From Variovorax sp. E3 (GTDB lineage: Bacteria; Pseudomonadota; Gammaproteobacteria; Burkholderiales; Burkholderiaceae_C): 64,000 nt of DNA. Where the stretch lies: assembly GCF_016082275.1 (NCBI RefSeq), contig NZ_MOWM01000006.1:61665-125664 (forward strand). Reading direction: 5' to 3'. Under the pieces are notes generated by a model that worked only from the letters and a program-made list of their open reading frames with translations, did no database searches and had not been told where the DNA came from. Numbering within the stretch: position 1 is the first letter of the stretch; each line of letters starts with the position of its first letter. Shown piece after piece: positions 9,284 through 20,142 of this stretch. A program made the position numbers and the translations under genes.

Positions 9284-10205
9284 ATGCCTCCATTGCCGGC
9301 CCGCCCTGCGGGCAAGGTTCGCGCCGCACTGTTTCTCGCTTCGGCGCTGCTGCTCGGCACAACAAGCTCGCACAGCGCTGCGCTTCTGCCTGCGGCAGCG
9401 ACGCGGTTCGCAAGTACGAAGTCGACGGCGATCGTTCGACCGTGACATGGTCGTGGTCCGCGCGAACCGACAGCAACATGCCCGAGGCCTACAAGTCGGG
9501 GCTGTTCGACAAGATCGACGAATGCAAGCCTGTTCTCGACGCCAGTGCGGTCCTGATCACGGCATCGACCGGCGGTGTTGCACTGGTCGACCTGCAGAGC
9601 GGCCATGCCACGTTCTGGGCGCAGGTGGCCATGGCACATTCCGCCGAGATGCTGCCTGGCCATCGCATCGCCGTGGCTGCATCCCTTGCGCCGCAGGGCA
9701 ACCGCATCGAGATCTATGACGCGGCCCTGCCGGGCCGCATGCTCCACGCCACCGAGCTGTACTCGGGCCATGGCGTCGTGTGGGACGAGCACCGGTCGCA
9801 GCTCTACGCCCTGGGGCACGAGGCCATCAGGGCGTACAAGCTGGCGGATTGGGACTCCCGGACGCCGCGGCTCGCGCTGGTGACGTCCTGGCCGCTGCCG
9901 GGCAAGGCCAACGGACACGATCTCGCCAGCCTACCGGACGGCCGCGGGCTGGTCCTGAGCACCCACGACGGCGTCTGGCAGTTCGACCCCGACACCGGTG
10001 TCTACGCGCCTTTTGCGCCACTGGCGGACCTGCGGGACGTCAAGGCCGTCAGCGTCGAAGCGCGCACCGGCCGCATCGCCTTCCAGCAGCCCGAGGAGCG
10101 CTGGTGGTCCCATCGCATCCGGCTGCTCGCACCCGAAGCTTCATCGACGTGCCGGACATCAGGCTCTACAAGGTGCGCTGGCTGCCCGACCGCGCGACGC
10201 CCTGA
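9284..10205 (+). CDS. Secreted DUF6528-like (probable beta-propeller) protein, two frameshifts
   Basis: About 307 residues after repair. The ATG at 9284 gives a signal peptide (ALFLASALLLGTTSSHS). The frame breaks near 9400-9410 and again near 10138 (a GG read as G), each repaired by one added base. The body has VTWSWSA, ECKPVLDASAVLITASTGG, MAHSAEMLPGHRIAVAASL and repeating WDEHRSQLYALG-type blades, and ends DVPDIRLYKVRWLPDRATP. This pattern fits the DUF6528 family as I remember it; no function is known to me. It follows shared element 2, so it probably belongs to the ROK regulon with the receptor and the phosphodiesterase. Confidence 0.65.
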
Positions 10206-10240
10206 CGGCCCCTCGTGGAAAGTTGCGGGCCCTCGTCCGC

Positions 10241-10270
10241 TTTAATAATTAAGTCACAGTGAGTTAATAG
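10241..10270 (+). promoter_or_regulatory. Shared 30-bp operator/promoter element, site 3
   Basis: Matches site 1 at 27 of 30 positions, with the core AGTCACAGTGA intact. It lies 35 bases after the DUF6528-like gene and 92 bases before the phosphodiesterase ATG, in the same orientation relative to the gene as the other two. Confidence 0.7.
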
Positions 10271-10362
10271 GATTGAGCCGGTCTCTTCCGACAGCGCATT
10301 TCGCGTCACCAAGCACCGCAACCGTGGCGGTGCATCAACCAGCAACGCACAAGGACTCTTGC

Positions 10363-11471
10363 ATGAAACCATCCCCATCGTCTTTCTGGTCCGCGTGCTG
10401 CGCACTGGCCGTCCTGTTGCCAGTCGCCACGCTCACCACGAGCGCACACGCTGGTTGTGGCGCTTCGGCCCCCACCCGGCTCAATGGTCTGTTCTACGGC
10501 CCGGCCGCAGGCAACGCGTACGTGACCGTGTTGGCCCACCGTGGCCTTTGGGGCCGGTACAACCCGGACAACCACGCGGTCGCCGAGAACTCGCGCAGTG
10601 CGGTCGTGAGTGCGGCGGACCATTGCATGGACGCAATGGAACTGGACGTGAAGATGACCCAGGATGGCGTGCCGGTGCTCATGCACGACTACAACCTCGG
10701 CCGGACCACGAACATCTGGACAAGGGTTTCCGGCGGCCGCAAGTACAGCCCGGAAAACGGTACTGGCACCAACGACACCGTCAGCTCCCACACGGCGCAG
10801 TTTGTCGGGCAACTCCGACTCCTGACGCCGGATCGGTCAACGACAACCGGCGACTTCGTCCCCACGGTCGCTGCTGCGATCACCGCAGCACGGTCCCACC
10901 CCAACGATGCGCCCATCGTGTTCGACGTAAAAACCGCGGATGCCGCGCGCGCTGTCAGCAGGGTTGCTAATCAACTCGCGCAAAAGCCGACTGACACCAT
11001 GGCCATGAAGGTCAATGCGACGCTCTACAAGAGTCAGGCCGCCTTCCATGCGGATGTTCCCAACATGCGCGGTATTCCCGTCTTCGTGACCAACAACCTC
11101 TCACGCATCAACGTGGCGCAAGTGCGCGACGCCTGGGCGGCGAATTCGAACAATGTGGCGATCGAGGCCAATGTGAAATCGGTCAACGGCCTGCTGCAGG
11201 GCGAGCTGTTGGACTGGGCCAAGGGCCGGAAGTCGCCCGTCGGGACGTTCAATGCGATCCCGGACTACCCGGGCGGTGGCGGCCGCTTCTACGACAGCGA
11301 CGGGCACTGCTGCTACAAGCTCGAAGACAAGTACGTCACCTACAACGGCCGCAAAGAGACTGCGACAACCGAGGCGACTGGAACTACCTGAACAACCAGG
11401 GCTTCACCTTCGTTACCAGCGACAACTCCGTCGCCCTGTCGGATTGGTACCTCGTGCGCGGAAAGCACTAA
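10363..11471 (+). CDS. Exported glycerophosphodiester phosphodiesterase (one-base frameshift near the 3' end)
   Basis: Hydrolyses glycerophosphodiesters to glycerol-3-phosphate and an alcohol, here outside the cytoplasm. The ATG at 10363 has an AAGGA site and yields a signal peptide ending TTSAHAG. GDPD motifs follow: VLAHRGLWG (the HRG), AENSRSAV, DAMELDVKMTQDG (metal-binding E-x-D) and PVLMHDYNLGRTT (catalytic His). A C-terminal Cys-Cys patch is near 330. The frame is lost near 11358-11368; one added base restores ...DNRGDWNYLNNQGFTFVTSD... to the stop at 11471. It is preceded by shared element 3, placing it in the presumed ROK regulon. It may supply the product imported by the TonB/ABC system, or be induced by its substrate. 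Confidence 0.87.
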
Positions 11472-11560
11472 GCCGCCTCTGGCCTTTCGTTGCCGGAGCG
11501 GCTCGCGACGATCCCCCAAGCCCGCGCGCCCCTCCGGCCCCCCCTCCGCAAGAGAACACC

Positions 11561-12541
11561 ATGAACGCAATTGCAATCGACGGCCGCACCGTGCGTCGCG
11601 CCGTGCAACTGGCCTGCGCGACCCTCGCCTTGGCTTTCGGCATGCCGCATCTGGCTGCATCAGCCGAGCCGGCACACGAACCGTCCGTGATGATCGTCGG
11701 AACGGACCACTGGTCGGCTCAACGCCTCGCATGGTCGATGCTGGCGGCCGACGCGCCGCTGTCGATGGATGCCGGACAACTGGACACCTTCGCACAGGCC
11801 TTTTCCCAGCGGCACATCCTGGCCAAGGAGGCGCAAACCGCAGGCTTGGCAAGCGATCCGCGCATCGCTGAGCGCCTGGCGCTGGCACGTGACACCATCC
11901 TCGCGGACGAACAGGTCGCCCGTCTGCGCCAACTGGCACCGGTGGATGCCCGGCAGGTGCGTGCGCGGTATGACGCCGACCCGACGAGCCACGACGAATA
12001 CCGGCTGAGCCAGATCCTCGTGCGCATCTCCGACAACGACCCTGCCGTGCCGCCCGCCCAGCGCCGCACAGCGGCACAGGCCCTGGCCCGCGCACGGTCG
12101 ATCCAGCGTCAGCTGGAGCACGGCGCGCACTTTGCCACGCTGGCACGCAGGGTTTCCGATGACGTCGACAGCCGCGACCATGGCGGCCAACTGCCCGAGA
12201 TGTTCGCCATGGATCTGCGTGCCGATCTGCGGTCGGCGGTGGCAGTACTTCGGCCGCAGAGCGTCAGCGAGCCTCTGCTCAGCAGCGACGGCTACCACCT
12301 GATCCGACTCGACGAGAAGACGTCGCCCAATTTCGAGTCAAGCCGGCGCCTGCTCGAATTCGAACTGCGTGACGCCTGGGCCAATGCCGAGGTGAGCCGC
12401 CTGCGGAGCGGCGCGCCCGTCATGTTCGACGCCACAGCTTGGCTCGCGCAGCGCGACCGACTGCTCGCCCAGGAGGGCGCGCACACCGTCGTCCCACAAG
12501 GCACCGTGGTGCAAGGCTCAAGTGCAGTCGGCCTGCGTTGA
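11561..12541 (+). CDS. Periplasmic parvulin-type (PpiC/SurA-like) peptidylprolyl isomerase
   Basis: 326 residues. The N-terminus is signal-like (LACATLALAFGMPHLAASA). A helical chaperone region with GTDHWSAQRLAWSM... and IAERLALARDTIL follows, then a rotamase domain at about 145-260: YRLSQILVRI, HGAHFATLARRVSDD, HGGQLPEM, VLRPQSVSEPLLSSDGYHLIRLDE. This is the family plan of PpiC and SurA. It follows the phosphodiesterase by 89 bases and precedes the next gene by five, so at least the last two are co-transcribed. Such single-domain exported isomerases often help fold one exported neighbour. Confidence 0.85.
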   Translation: MNAIAIDGRTVRRAVQLACATLALAFGMPHLAASAEPAHEPSVMIVGTDHWSAQRLAWSMLAADAPLSMDAGQLDTFAQAFSQRHILAKEAQTAGLASDPRIAERLALARDTILADEQVARLRQLAPVDARQVRARYDADPTSHDEYRLSQILVRISDNDPAVPPAQRRTAAQALARARSIQRQLEHGAHFATLARRVSDDVDSRDHGGQLPEMFAMDLRADLRSAVAVLRPQSVSEPLLSSDGYHLIRLDEKTSPNFESSRRLLEFELRDAWANAEVSRLRSGAPVMFDATAWLAQRDRLLAQEGAHTVVPQGTVVQGSSAVGLR

Positions 12542-12546
12542 GCGCG

Positions 12547-13434
12547 ATGGCAATCTTGCACATTGAACCCGCCGGCCGCTCGATGCGGCGGCGGCTCGCG
12601 ATCGGTGTGGTGGCACTAGCGGTTGGGGCGGCGTTGGGCGCCGTTCTGTCGCAGGCGCCGCCAATCGGCCCCGGCACCGATGCCGTCGCGAGCGCGTCCA
12701 TCGCCGTCGTTCGCGACTGCTGCACCGCATCGACGACCTCCGCATCTTCTCAGGCTGCGGCTGCCGCACCATGGGCCGCGGGTGCGAGCCCGGCCGATCC
12801 TTATCGCGAGGCGCGTCACTACGCCGACTGCCTTGCGCTTCAAGAGTCGGATCGGCAGGCACCTGCCGACGGCACGGACGAACGCTACGCGATCGATCCG
12901 TCCGGTGCGTTCGCTGCAGCGCTCCTTCGCGCAGAACAGGAACAGCGCATGGCGTGCCAGATGGTCGGCCCCTACGAGTACCGCCGGGTCGAAGCGTTGA
13001 TGCGTGAAGCGGCGACCCTCGGCAGTACGGACGCGCGCTTCTTCCTGCTCGAACACCGGGTGCAGGAGGCCCTCACGGCTGCCTCGGCTCTGCGTGACCA
13101 GGACCCGACCGACACGAGCGGCTTCAGGGACGCCGCAACACTGGCCGATGTCGAGCAGATGGCGCTGGCTGGCTACCGACCTGCGATGACATTGACCGCG
13201 CAACTGCTGAGATCCAACCTGCTCGCCGCAGCCGACCCACAACGCTCAGCCGCGTGGCAACTCGCGGCCACGCAACTTGACTACCCGCAGCCGATGACGG
13301 AAGACCAACTGCGCGGCACCGGATTTTTCGACGAATTGAATCCGGAGGAAGCTCAAGCCTTGCTCGGCGAAGCCGCGGCGCTGCTTGGCCGTTGCTGCGC
13401 CGCCCAGACCGTCGATGGCGTGGCCCGTCAATAG
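12547..13434 (+). CDS. Membrane-anchored hypothetical protein
   Basis: 295 residues from an ATG five bases after the isomerase stop. After a short basic start (SMRRRLAIGV) there is one transmembrane or signal-anchor helix (about 17-35), an Ala/Ser-rich linker, then a soluble helical region with Sel1-like helix pairs (YRRVEALMREAATLGSTDARFF and MALAGYRPAMTLTAQLLRS). Cys pairs occur near the anchor (RDCCTAS) and at the end (GRCCAAQ). I do not recognise the family. The tight spacing suggests that it works with the isomerase in the periplasm. The gene ends 60 bases before the IS21 debris. Confidence 0.6.
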   Translation: MAILHIEPAGRSMRRRLAIGVVALAVGAALGAVLSQAPPIGPGTDAVASASIAVVRDCCTASTTSASSQAAAAAPWAAGASPADPYREARHYADCLALQESDRQAPADGTDERYAIDPSGAFAAALLRAEQEQRMACQMVGPYEYRRVEALMREAATLGSTDARFFLLEHRVQEALTAASALRDQDPTDTSGFRDAATLADVEQMALAGYRPAMTLTAQLLRSNLLAAADPQRSAAWQLAATQLDYPQPMTEDQLRGTGFFDELNPEEAQALLGEAAALLGRCCAAQTVDGVARQ

Positions 13435-13493
13435 GGGACGATCGAACTCTGCCCGCGAACGAAGCCCGACGTCGTGGGGGCTTTGGAGGGTCA

Positions 13494-14238
13494 GTTTTCG
13501 GCGGCAATCAGCAGCAGCCGCGTAGCCGCATCGATGAACTGCTGCTGCATCGCTGGCAGCACAGCTGACCTGTCCGCGCCGAAGGAGAAGTGAGCCAGGG
13601 GTGGAAGCCGACGCTGTGATGGTCGGCTGTGGATAAGTGTATGTCTTGCCTCGGTCTTTGACCTCCTGATCGCGGTAATGGATTCGCGTGGCAAGGCGCC
13701 GTGAGTGGGTGGCGTCGGTTGTATCGGCTTTGGCGCCGCCCTCGCGGGCCTGTTTCCTGGCCTCGACGCGCTTCTTTGCCGTGGCCCTGCTGTGCAGGAA
13801 GCGATGGCTTCGTTGCCCGTCTCCACGATGTGGCAGTGATGCGTGATCCGATCTAGTAAGGCGGTGGTCATCTCGCGTCGCCGAACACTGTCGAGCATTC
13901 GGCAAAGTCCCGGTTGTGCCCGGCCCACCGACCAAGACAACGTTGTGCGCGGCCTCGGTGAACTCCAGCATCGCGAACTGGTGGACCAGCTTCTGGTCAA
14001 CCACCGATGCATCGAAGTCGAAGCCGGCCAGATCCCGGTGCACGAGGAAGCGCGCCGAGCTCATTTGGTGCTGCACTGAACGCGTCGACCGATCCGTGGT
14101 CTCGACTTGCTGCAGGTGCTCGACCAGCCAGCGTGAGGCGTCCAGGCCGGACGCTATACCTTGCTCCGACAGATCGCACCAGGCACTGGCCACGCCGTGC
14201 AGGCGCAGCGCCTTGAGTTCGACAGTCACGTCACGCAT
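13494..14238 (-). pseudogene. istB: istB-like helper ATPase, decayed
   Basis: IstB loads and targets the IS21 transposase. The start MRDVTVELKALRLHGVASAW at 14238 and the region NVVLVGGPGTTG, a damaged Walker A where GPGTGKT is expected, are clear. Shortly after, the frame changes, part of the ATPase core is missing, and a later segment reads DRITHHCHIVETGNEA in another frame. The tail reads TATKKR-like basic sequence and ends LLLIAAEN. It starts eight bases inside the end of istA, the usual IS21 overlap. Confidence 0.75.
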
Positions 14239-15590
14239 GGTCCACCTCCTGTCCACGCAGGCTGTCGTAGCGTGCCGTGTTGGCCAGCGGCGGGGTGACG
14301 ATCTGCAGCGCCGTCTCGGCACTCTGCGGTGTTGCCGGCGCGGTGAGCCGGCCGAGCACATTGACGACGTGCTCCACGCTGACCCGGCCCGATGGCGAAC
14401 CACTCTCCAGAGCCAACTCGACCGCCACGATCACCGCGTCCAGCCCCGCCGCCGGCACGATGGCCAACACCTGCGCCATTACGCGATCTCCACCGGCCTG
14501 GCGCAGCAGGCCGCGGCGCAGTCGTTGCAGCGCTTCGGGCATGTCGGCGAAGGGCGCACCGTTCCTCAATGCACCAGGCTTGCGCTGGATGAGCGGGATG
14601 TAAGTGCTGCCAGTCGTAGCGAGTGCCGCCAGAGGCGCTCAGGCGCTCAGGCGCTCGTGGCGCGTCACTGCCGCGTCTTCTGCGACCACCACGACGCTGC
14701 CCGGATACAGCCGCGTGCTAACCATCTGCCCGGCCAGCTCGCAGGGCACCGAGTAGCGGTTGCGTGCCACCGACACCAGGCACGTGCTCGACACCCGGGC
14801 AGGCTTCTCTACGTAGCCATCGAAGGGCTCAGGCATGGGCATCAGATGGGGACGCTCGTGCTCGAGCATCTCGGCCACGCTGAACTGGCTGTGCTCGGGG
14901 TGGCGCACCTCGTTCCACAGTGCTCGGCATCGCTCCGCCAGCCAGGCATTGAGTTTGACGAAGGAGCCGAAGCGGCGCCGGCCCGCCTCGATCCAGATGC
15001 GCCGACGACTGTCCTGCACGTTCTTCTCCACACGCCCCTTCTCCCAGCCCGATGCGACGTTGCACAAGTCGGGGTCGTACAGGTAGTGCGCGCACATCAC
15101 TGCGAAGCGGGCATTGACGGTGCTGCCCTTGCCCTTGTACACCTTGTCCACTGCGGTGCGCATGTTGTCGTAGATCCCGTGCCGCGCCGCGCCGCACCGC
15201 CCAGCGCTGCGAACGATCTCGTGTGGGCGTCGAACAGCATCTCGTGGCCTTGGCTCGGGTAGGCCACCAGCCAGTACGCACGGCTCGCGCACAGCTTCAG
15301 GTGCGACACCTGCATGCGGTAGTAGATGCCGCCGACGACCAGGCCTTCTTCACTCCAATCGAACTGGAAGGCCTCGCCGAGCTCGAAGGTCAGTGGAACG
15401 AACGCGGTGACGTTGACTGCTTGCCCCTCACCCTGGCGCCAGGCCCGCACGAAGTCGGTGATGGCCGAGTAACCGCCGTCGTAGCCCACCGCCTTGATCT
15501 CGGCGTGCAGCGCGCGTGCCGTGCGCCTCTCGTGCTTGGGCCGTCGCGCATCGGCCGTGCTTCGCGCCTGACCCAGCCCGTCATCACAAC
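14231..15590 (-). pseudogene. istA: istA transposase, 5'-truncated and frameshifted (copy 1)
   Basis: Pieces in different frames add up to the IstA core and C-terminus: AFQFDWSEEGLVVGG and KLCASRAYWLVAYPSQGHEM (core DDE region), then GIYDNMRTAVDKVYKGKG, then FVKLNAWLAERC and NRYSVPCELAGQMV, and last NGAPFADMPEALQRLRRGLL to the stop at 14231. Breaks lie near 15200 and near 14600, where an extra T is present. The N-terminal helix-turn-helix is absent; sequence beyond 15558 does not match istA. Confidence 0.8.
15225..15558 (-). repeat. istA-internal direct repeat, copy 1 (partner at 39619-39952)
   Basis: 334 bases that align without gaps to 39619-39952 in the same orientation, by eye about 92% identical. 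Similarity stops sharply at both edges: upstream istA is lost here, downstream istA is lost in the partner. The two copies bracket the 24 kb between them. Confidence 0.75.
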
Positions 15591-15759
15591 TACGTTTCCG
15601 TCGCCGCCTCGGTGACGTCAAAGTAATCCTTTCGATGGGCAATCACAGAAATCAAAAATGGACATTTGAGTGTCTCGTTAAACATGTCGTTACGCTCGTT
15701 CCGAGCATTGCCGCACAGCGCAATGCATCCGAATTCAGAAGAACGAACGAGGGTCACAC

Positions 15760-18700
15760 ATGAATTCCGACGCAATCACCGAGCATGGCCATTTCAGCCA
15801 TCGCCAGATCAAGCGGCTCGCCCTGCAAGGGGCCACAGCGCTCACGTTGCTGTGCATTTCCGGATGGGTGCAAGCCGCCTGCTCCTTGAGCTTCACGTCG
15901 CCCAGCAAAGGCGCGAAGGTCACCTCACCCAACATCACGGTCTATGGCACCGGCGGCGGTGATGCCACCACAGGCGATGCCGGCACCGTGACTGCCACGC
16001 TCAACGGTTCGCCGTTCTTCAACTACTCCGGCTCCTTCACCGCAGTCGTGTCATTCCTCGAGGGACGCGGGGTTCCGGTCACGCTGCGCCCGGGCCCGAA
16101 CTACTTGGCGGTATCCGGCAGCGTCGGCGGATGCAGCGCGTCGGACTACATGACGGTGTACTACGACACCTCCGACGTTATTCCTCGCAAGAACAAGGGC
16201 GACGGCACAGAGCGCAACGGTCCGCAGTCGTGCACCGGCAACCCCATCAACTTCGCGATGGGCAACAAAGTGCAGGAGGAAGAAGATTTCCGTAGCGCCT
16301 CAGCGCCTTACCCGCTCAAGTTCTCGCGCATCTTCAACAGCGCTGACGGCTATTGGCGCTACTCGTACGCCACGCGCCTGAGGATCAGTGCCGCCGAAGT
16401 GGTGCTGCTGCATGCGAATGGCCGCGAGTCACCGTTTGCGCGCAGCGGTTCGACCATTACCAGGGATGCAGACGAGCTCGGCACACTCACGCAAACGGGC
16501 ACGGGATGGCGCTACGTCGATGTGGACAACACCCAGTACGAATTCAACACCACCGGGCGCCTGACCAAGCAAACCCACCCCGATGGCTGGTATCACAGCC
16601 TCTCCTATGGCGCCAACAGCGCGGTGAGCGTGACGGACGGATTCGGCAACAACATCAGCTACACCGAGGACGCCCACTTCCAGCCCCGCTCGCTGACAAC
16701 GCCCAACTTCAGTGTCGCCTACAACTACGACACCGCGAATCGGCTCACTTCCGTCACGAAGACGGCCGGTTCGGCCGTGACGAGCCGCACGTACACTACG
16801 AGAACGCCGCCAACCCGCGTTTTCTCACGGGCGTGACCGACGAATTGGGCGTGCGTTTCGCCACCTACATCTACGATTCGCTGGGTCGCGCGACGAGCAC
16901 CACGCACGCGGGCAACGCCGGGCTCACGCAGGTGGCCTACAACGCGAACGGCACGACAACCGTGACCAATCCGGTGGGCCGTGCCACGACATACCACTAC
17001 GTTGTCGTCAACGGCGTGAAGCGCATTTCCCAGATCCAGGGAGAGCCGGCACCGGGATGTCCGGCAAGTAACTCGTCATTCACCTACGACGCCCGAGGCC
17101 TGCTGTCAAGCCAGACCAACGCAACCGGCAGTGTCACCAGCTTCACCTACAACACCCGGGGCCTGGAGGCCTCGCGCACAGAAGCGCTCGGCGCGCCCGA
17201 ACAGCGCAACAGTGCCACGACCTGGGATGCCACGCTGCCGTTGCCCACACTGGTCGCACAGGCTGGCAGGGAGACGGCATACACCTACAGCACCAGCGGC
17301 AAGCTGCTCACCGAGACGGTCGCCGACACCAGTGGCACGTCGGGTGCCGCTCGCACGAGTCAGCAGACCTACACAACCGAAGGTTTGGTCCACACGCGCA
17401 CCGCGCCCAACGGAGCGGTCACCACCTATGCGTACGACACCCGTGGGAATGTGCAAAGCGCGACCAACGCGCTGGGCCATGTCACGACCTATGCGTACGA
17501 CACCGCCAACCGCCTCACGAGCCAGACAGATCCGAACGGACTGGTTACCACCTTCACCTGGGATGCGTACGACCGGCCGCTCACGCGCACCATTGGCACG
17601 GGCCCCGGCCAGATCACAACCCTGAGCTATCACCCCACCGGCACGATTGCGACGGTATCGCTGCCCACCGGATTGGTCACCAGCTACATCTATGACGCCG
17701 CTCAACGCCTGACGGGCTGGAGCAACAACCGCGGCGAGAGCGGCACCTATACCCTCGATGCGGCTGGCAACCGCCTGACGGAGCAGACGCTCAACAGCTC
17801 CGGATCGATCGCGTGGACAACTGCACGCACGATCAACAAGCTCAACCGAATCGCTACTCAAACACGGGGAACGAGTCAGAGCGAGAGCTTTGGCTACGAC
17901 GCGAGTGGCGATCGCATCGCTCAGACCAACGGACTGAACCAAAGCACCCACTGGAGCCTGGACGCACTGGCCCGCGTCAAGACCATCACCGATGCGGCCA
18001 ACGCCAGCGCCGGGCTCAACTACAACGCACTCGATGGCATCACTCAAGCCAGTGACTTCAACACGGTTGCTACCAGCTACAGCCGCGACGCGCTGGGCAA
18101 TGCCACCACTGAAATCAGCGCCGACAGCGGCCCTCGCAGCCGCCAGTACGATGCCTTGGGGCTGCCCAGCCAGATTACCGATGCACTCGGCCAAGCCACG
18201 AGCATCACCCGCGACGCACTGGGGCGTCCGACCGGCCTCGTCTTTGCAGACGGCAAGACCACAACACTGCGCTACGACCTGAGTGCCAACAGCAGGGGCT
18301 ACCTCAGCGAGATCATCGACCGCTCCAGTACCACCGAGTACACGCGCGATGTGCACGGACGCGTCACGCTCAAGAAGCAGACTCTGGCGACAGGCGGAAG
18401 CACGGCCAACGTGCAGCAGGTCGCCTATACCTACAGCGCCAGGGGCCAACTCGCCAGCATCACGTACCCGGGCGGTGGCGTGCTCAGCCACTTCTACGAC
18501 ACGACCGGCCGCCTAGTGCAGCTCGGATGGAATGGCGCACCGCTGATCGATGCCATCACCTGGAATGCCCTCGGGCAGCCGACCGGCTGGAACTGGGCCT
18601 TCACCAACACCAGCCCGAAGCTCGCTGCCAACCGCAGCTACGACAACGCCGCGCGACTGGCCCAGACCGAGTTCAGCAGCTACACCTACGATGCGGCCGG

Positions 18701-20142
18701 CCGTATCGGCAGCCTCACCCAAAACCTCTGGGGACCTGCCGACAGCAATCCCGGCAACAGCACTATCGCCGCGGCAGACACCACCTGGAGCGTCGGCTAC
18801 AGCGCGACGGGCCGCATCATCAGCTTCTCCGCCACTGGGGCCACTGGCGACAGCGCCAGCTTCACCTACGACGCCAACGGCAACCGCACGGCCAGCACAC
18901 GCGTGTTGGCGGGCCAGACAACCCAACGCGGCTACACTTTGCAGCCGGGCGCCAACCGCCTCGCGGGCTTCAGCCAGACCATCAACGGTACCAGCAGCAC
19001 CAGCGTCGCCTATGGCTACAACGCCAACGGCGATCTGACGAGCGACGGCCTCAGAAGTTACGGCTACGACGCCGAAGGTCGCTTGGCCACGGCTACCACG
19101 GGTGCAAACGACATCAGCCCGACCACCAGGTACGCCCACAACGCCTTGGGCCAGCGCGTGTTCAAGACCGAGCCGCTGTACCCGCCCAGCCAAGGCGACG
19201 AGAACGACCCTGGCTTTTGGAGCAGCCTTGTGGCGTTCTTCACCAAGCTGTGGAGTCCGACCACAACACCGGCCGAACAGCTGGGCTACGCCTACACCTA
19301 CGACGAGCAAGGCAGTCTGATCGCGGAGGTAGGCAGCGGTGGCACGAACAGCTCGGGCGAGGCGCAATACATTTACCTGCCCACGGCCAACGGCCCGATG
19401 CCGATCGTCGCGGTGGTCAACGGCTCCCGCTATGCAGTGCACAGCGATCATCTGAACACACCGCGCAGGCTGACGAACGTGGATGGTCAGGCCGTTTGGC
19501 AATGGGGGTACAGCGCGTTCGGGGAAGACCAGCCGACGCTCGCGAAAAACCGCTTCGCCAACCCTGAGACGACGCCCAGCGCGGGCACCACCACCATGCC
19601 TGAGGTGAAATTCAATCTGAGGTATCCAGGGCAGTACGCGGATGAGGAGTCGGGCCTGTTCTACAACTACTTCCGCAGCTATGACTCGAGGACGGGGCGA
19701 TACAGCCAGCCGGACCGATCGGGCTGGATGGTGGGTGGAATCGCTTCGGGTATGTGGACGCGAATCCTCTGAGCTTTGTGGATCCGCTAGGCTGGACAGC
19801 ACAAGCTACTTCAACAGGTCCGGCGGTAGAAGTCTTCTGAATGGCCCCTCGAATGGAAATTGGGGCGGAAAATGTTGGAGTGGCGGCCAGTACTCATGCA
19901 GGGGGAACCCCGTGGGCGATGCACCGCCGACAGACAGCGGGGACGCCTGCTACAAGAGGCATGATCTCTGCTATGTCGCATGCGGACCCAATGGTGCATG
20001 CCGGACGGTGTGCGACAGGAATTTGGTGGATGAGTTGAGAGCGCTACCTGATGATCCGCAACAATGGCCTCAGCCTCCTCGTCCAGGCACGGAGTCGGAT
20101 ACCCGTGCCTATCGGGACTCCGCGATCGGAAGCTTTCGGTGA
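15760..20142 (+). CDS. Secreted Rhs/YD-repeat protein with C-terminal phospholipase-A2-like toxin domain (three one-base frameshifts)
   Basis: About 1,460 residues after repair. A Sec signal peptide (LALQGATALTLLCISGWVQA) is followed by a domain of about 120 residues, then a long series of YD repeats and the Rhs core (FNLRYPGQYADEESGLFYNY ... IGLDGG ... YVDANPLSFVDPLG). After the core, a variable tip of about 115 residues has eight Cys and DACYKRHDLCY, like the His-Asp catalytic helix of secreted phospholipase A2, with GNWGGKCWSGG in place of the calcium loop. Frames break near 16790, 19718 and 19790; each repair adds one C (TAC-CAC, GAC-CCG, GGC-CTG). There is no PAAR or VgrG part, so export is by Sec rather than a type VI spike. 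It is likely an antibacterial or contact toxin. Confidence 0.78.

Larger units (their letters stand above)
13494..15590 (-). mobile_element. IS21-family element, decayed and truncated (copy 1)
   Basis: Contains the C-terminal two thirds of istA and a decayed istB in the normal IS21 order on the minus strand. The 5' third of istA is missing beyond about 15558, where similarity to the second copy (39.6-40.1 kb) stops abruptly. The istB middle is rearranged. No intact transposase can be made from it. Confidence 0.8.

Noticed and set aside
16790..19800. Programmed frameshifting in the Rhs gene
   Set aside because: Three breaks, each repaired by adding one C, with no slippery heptamer or pseudoknot seen; error explains them more simply.
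17106..19802. Long minus-strand open frames opposite the Rhs gene (461 and 429 codons)
   Set aside because: They mirror the YD-repeat periodicity of the coding strand and have no start signals or recognisable domains.
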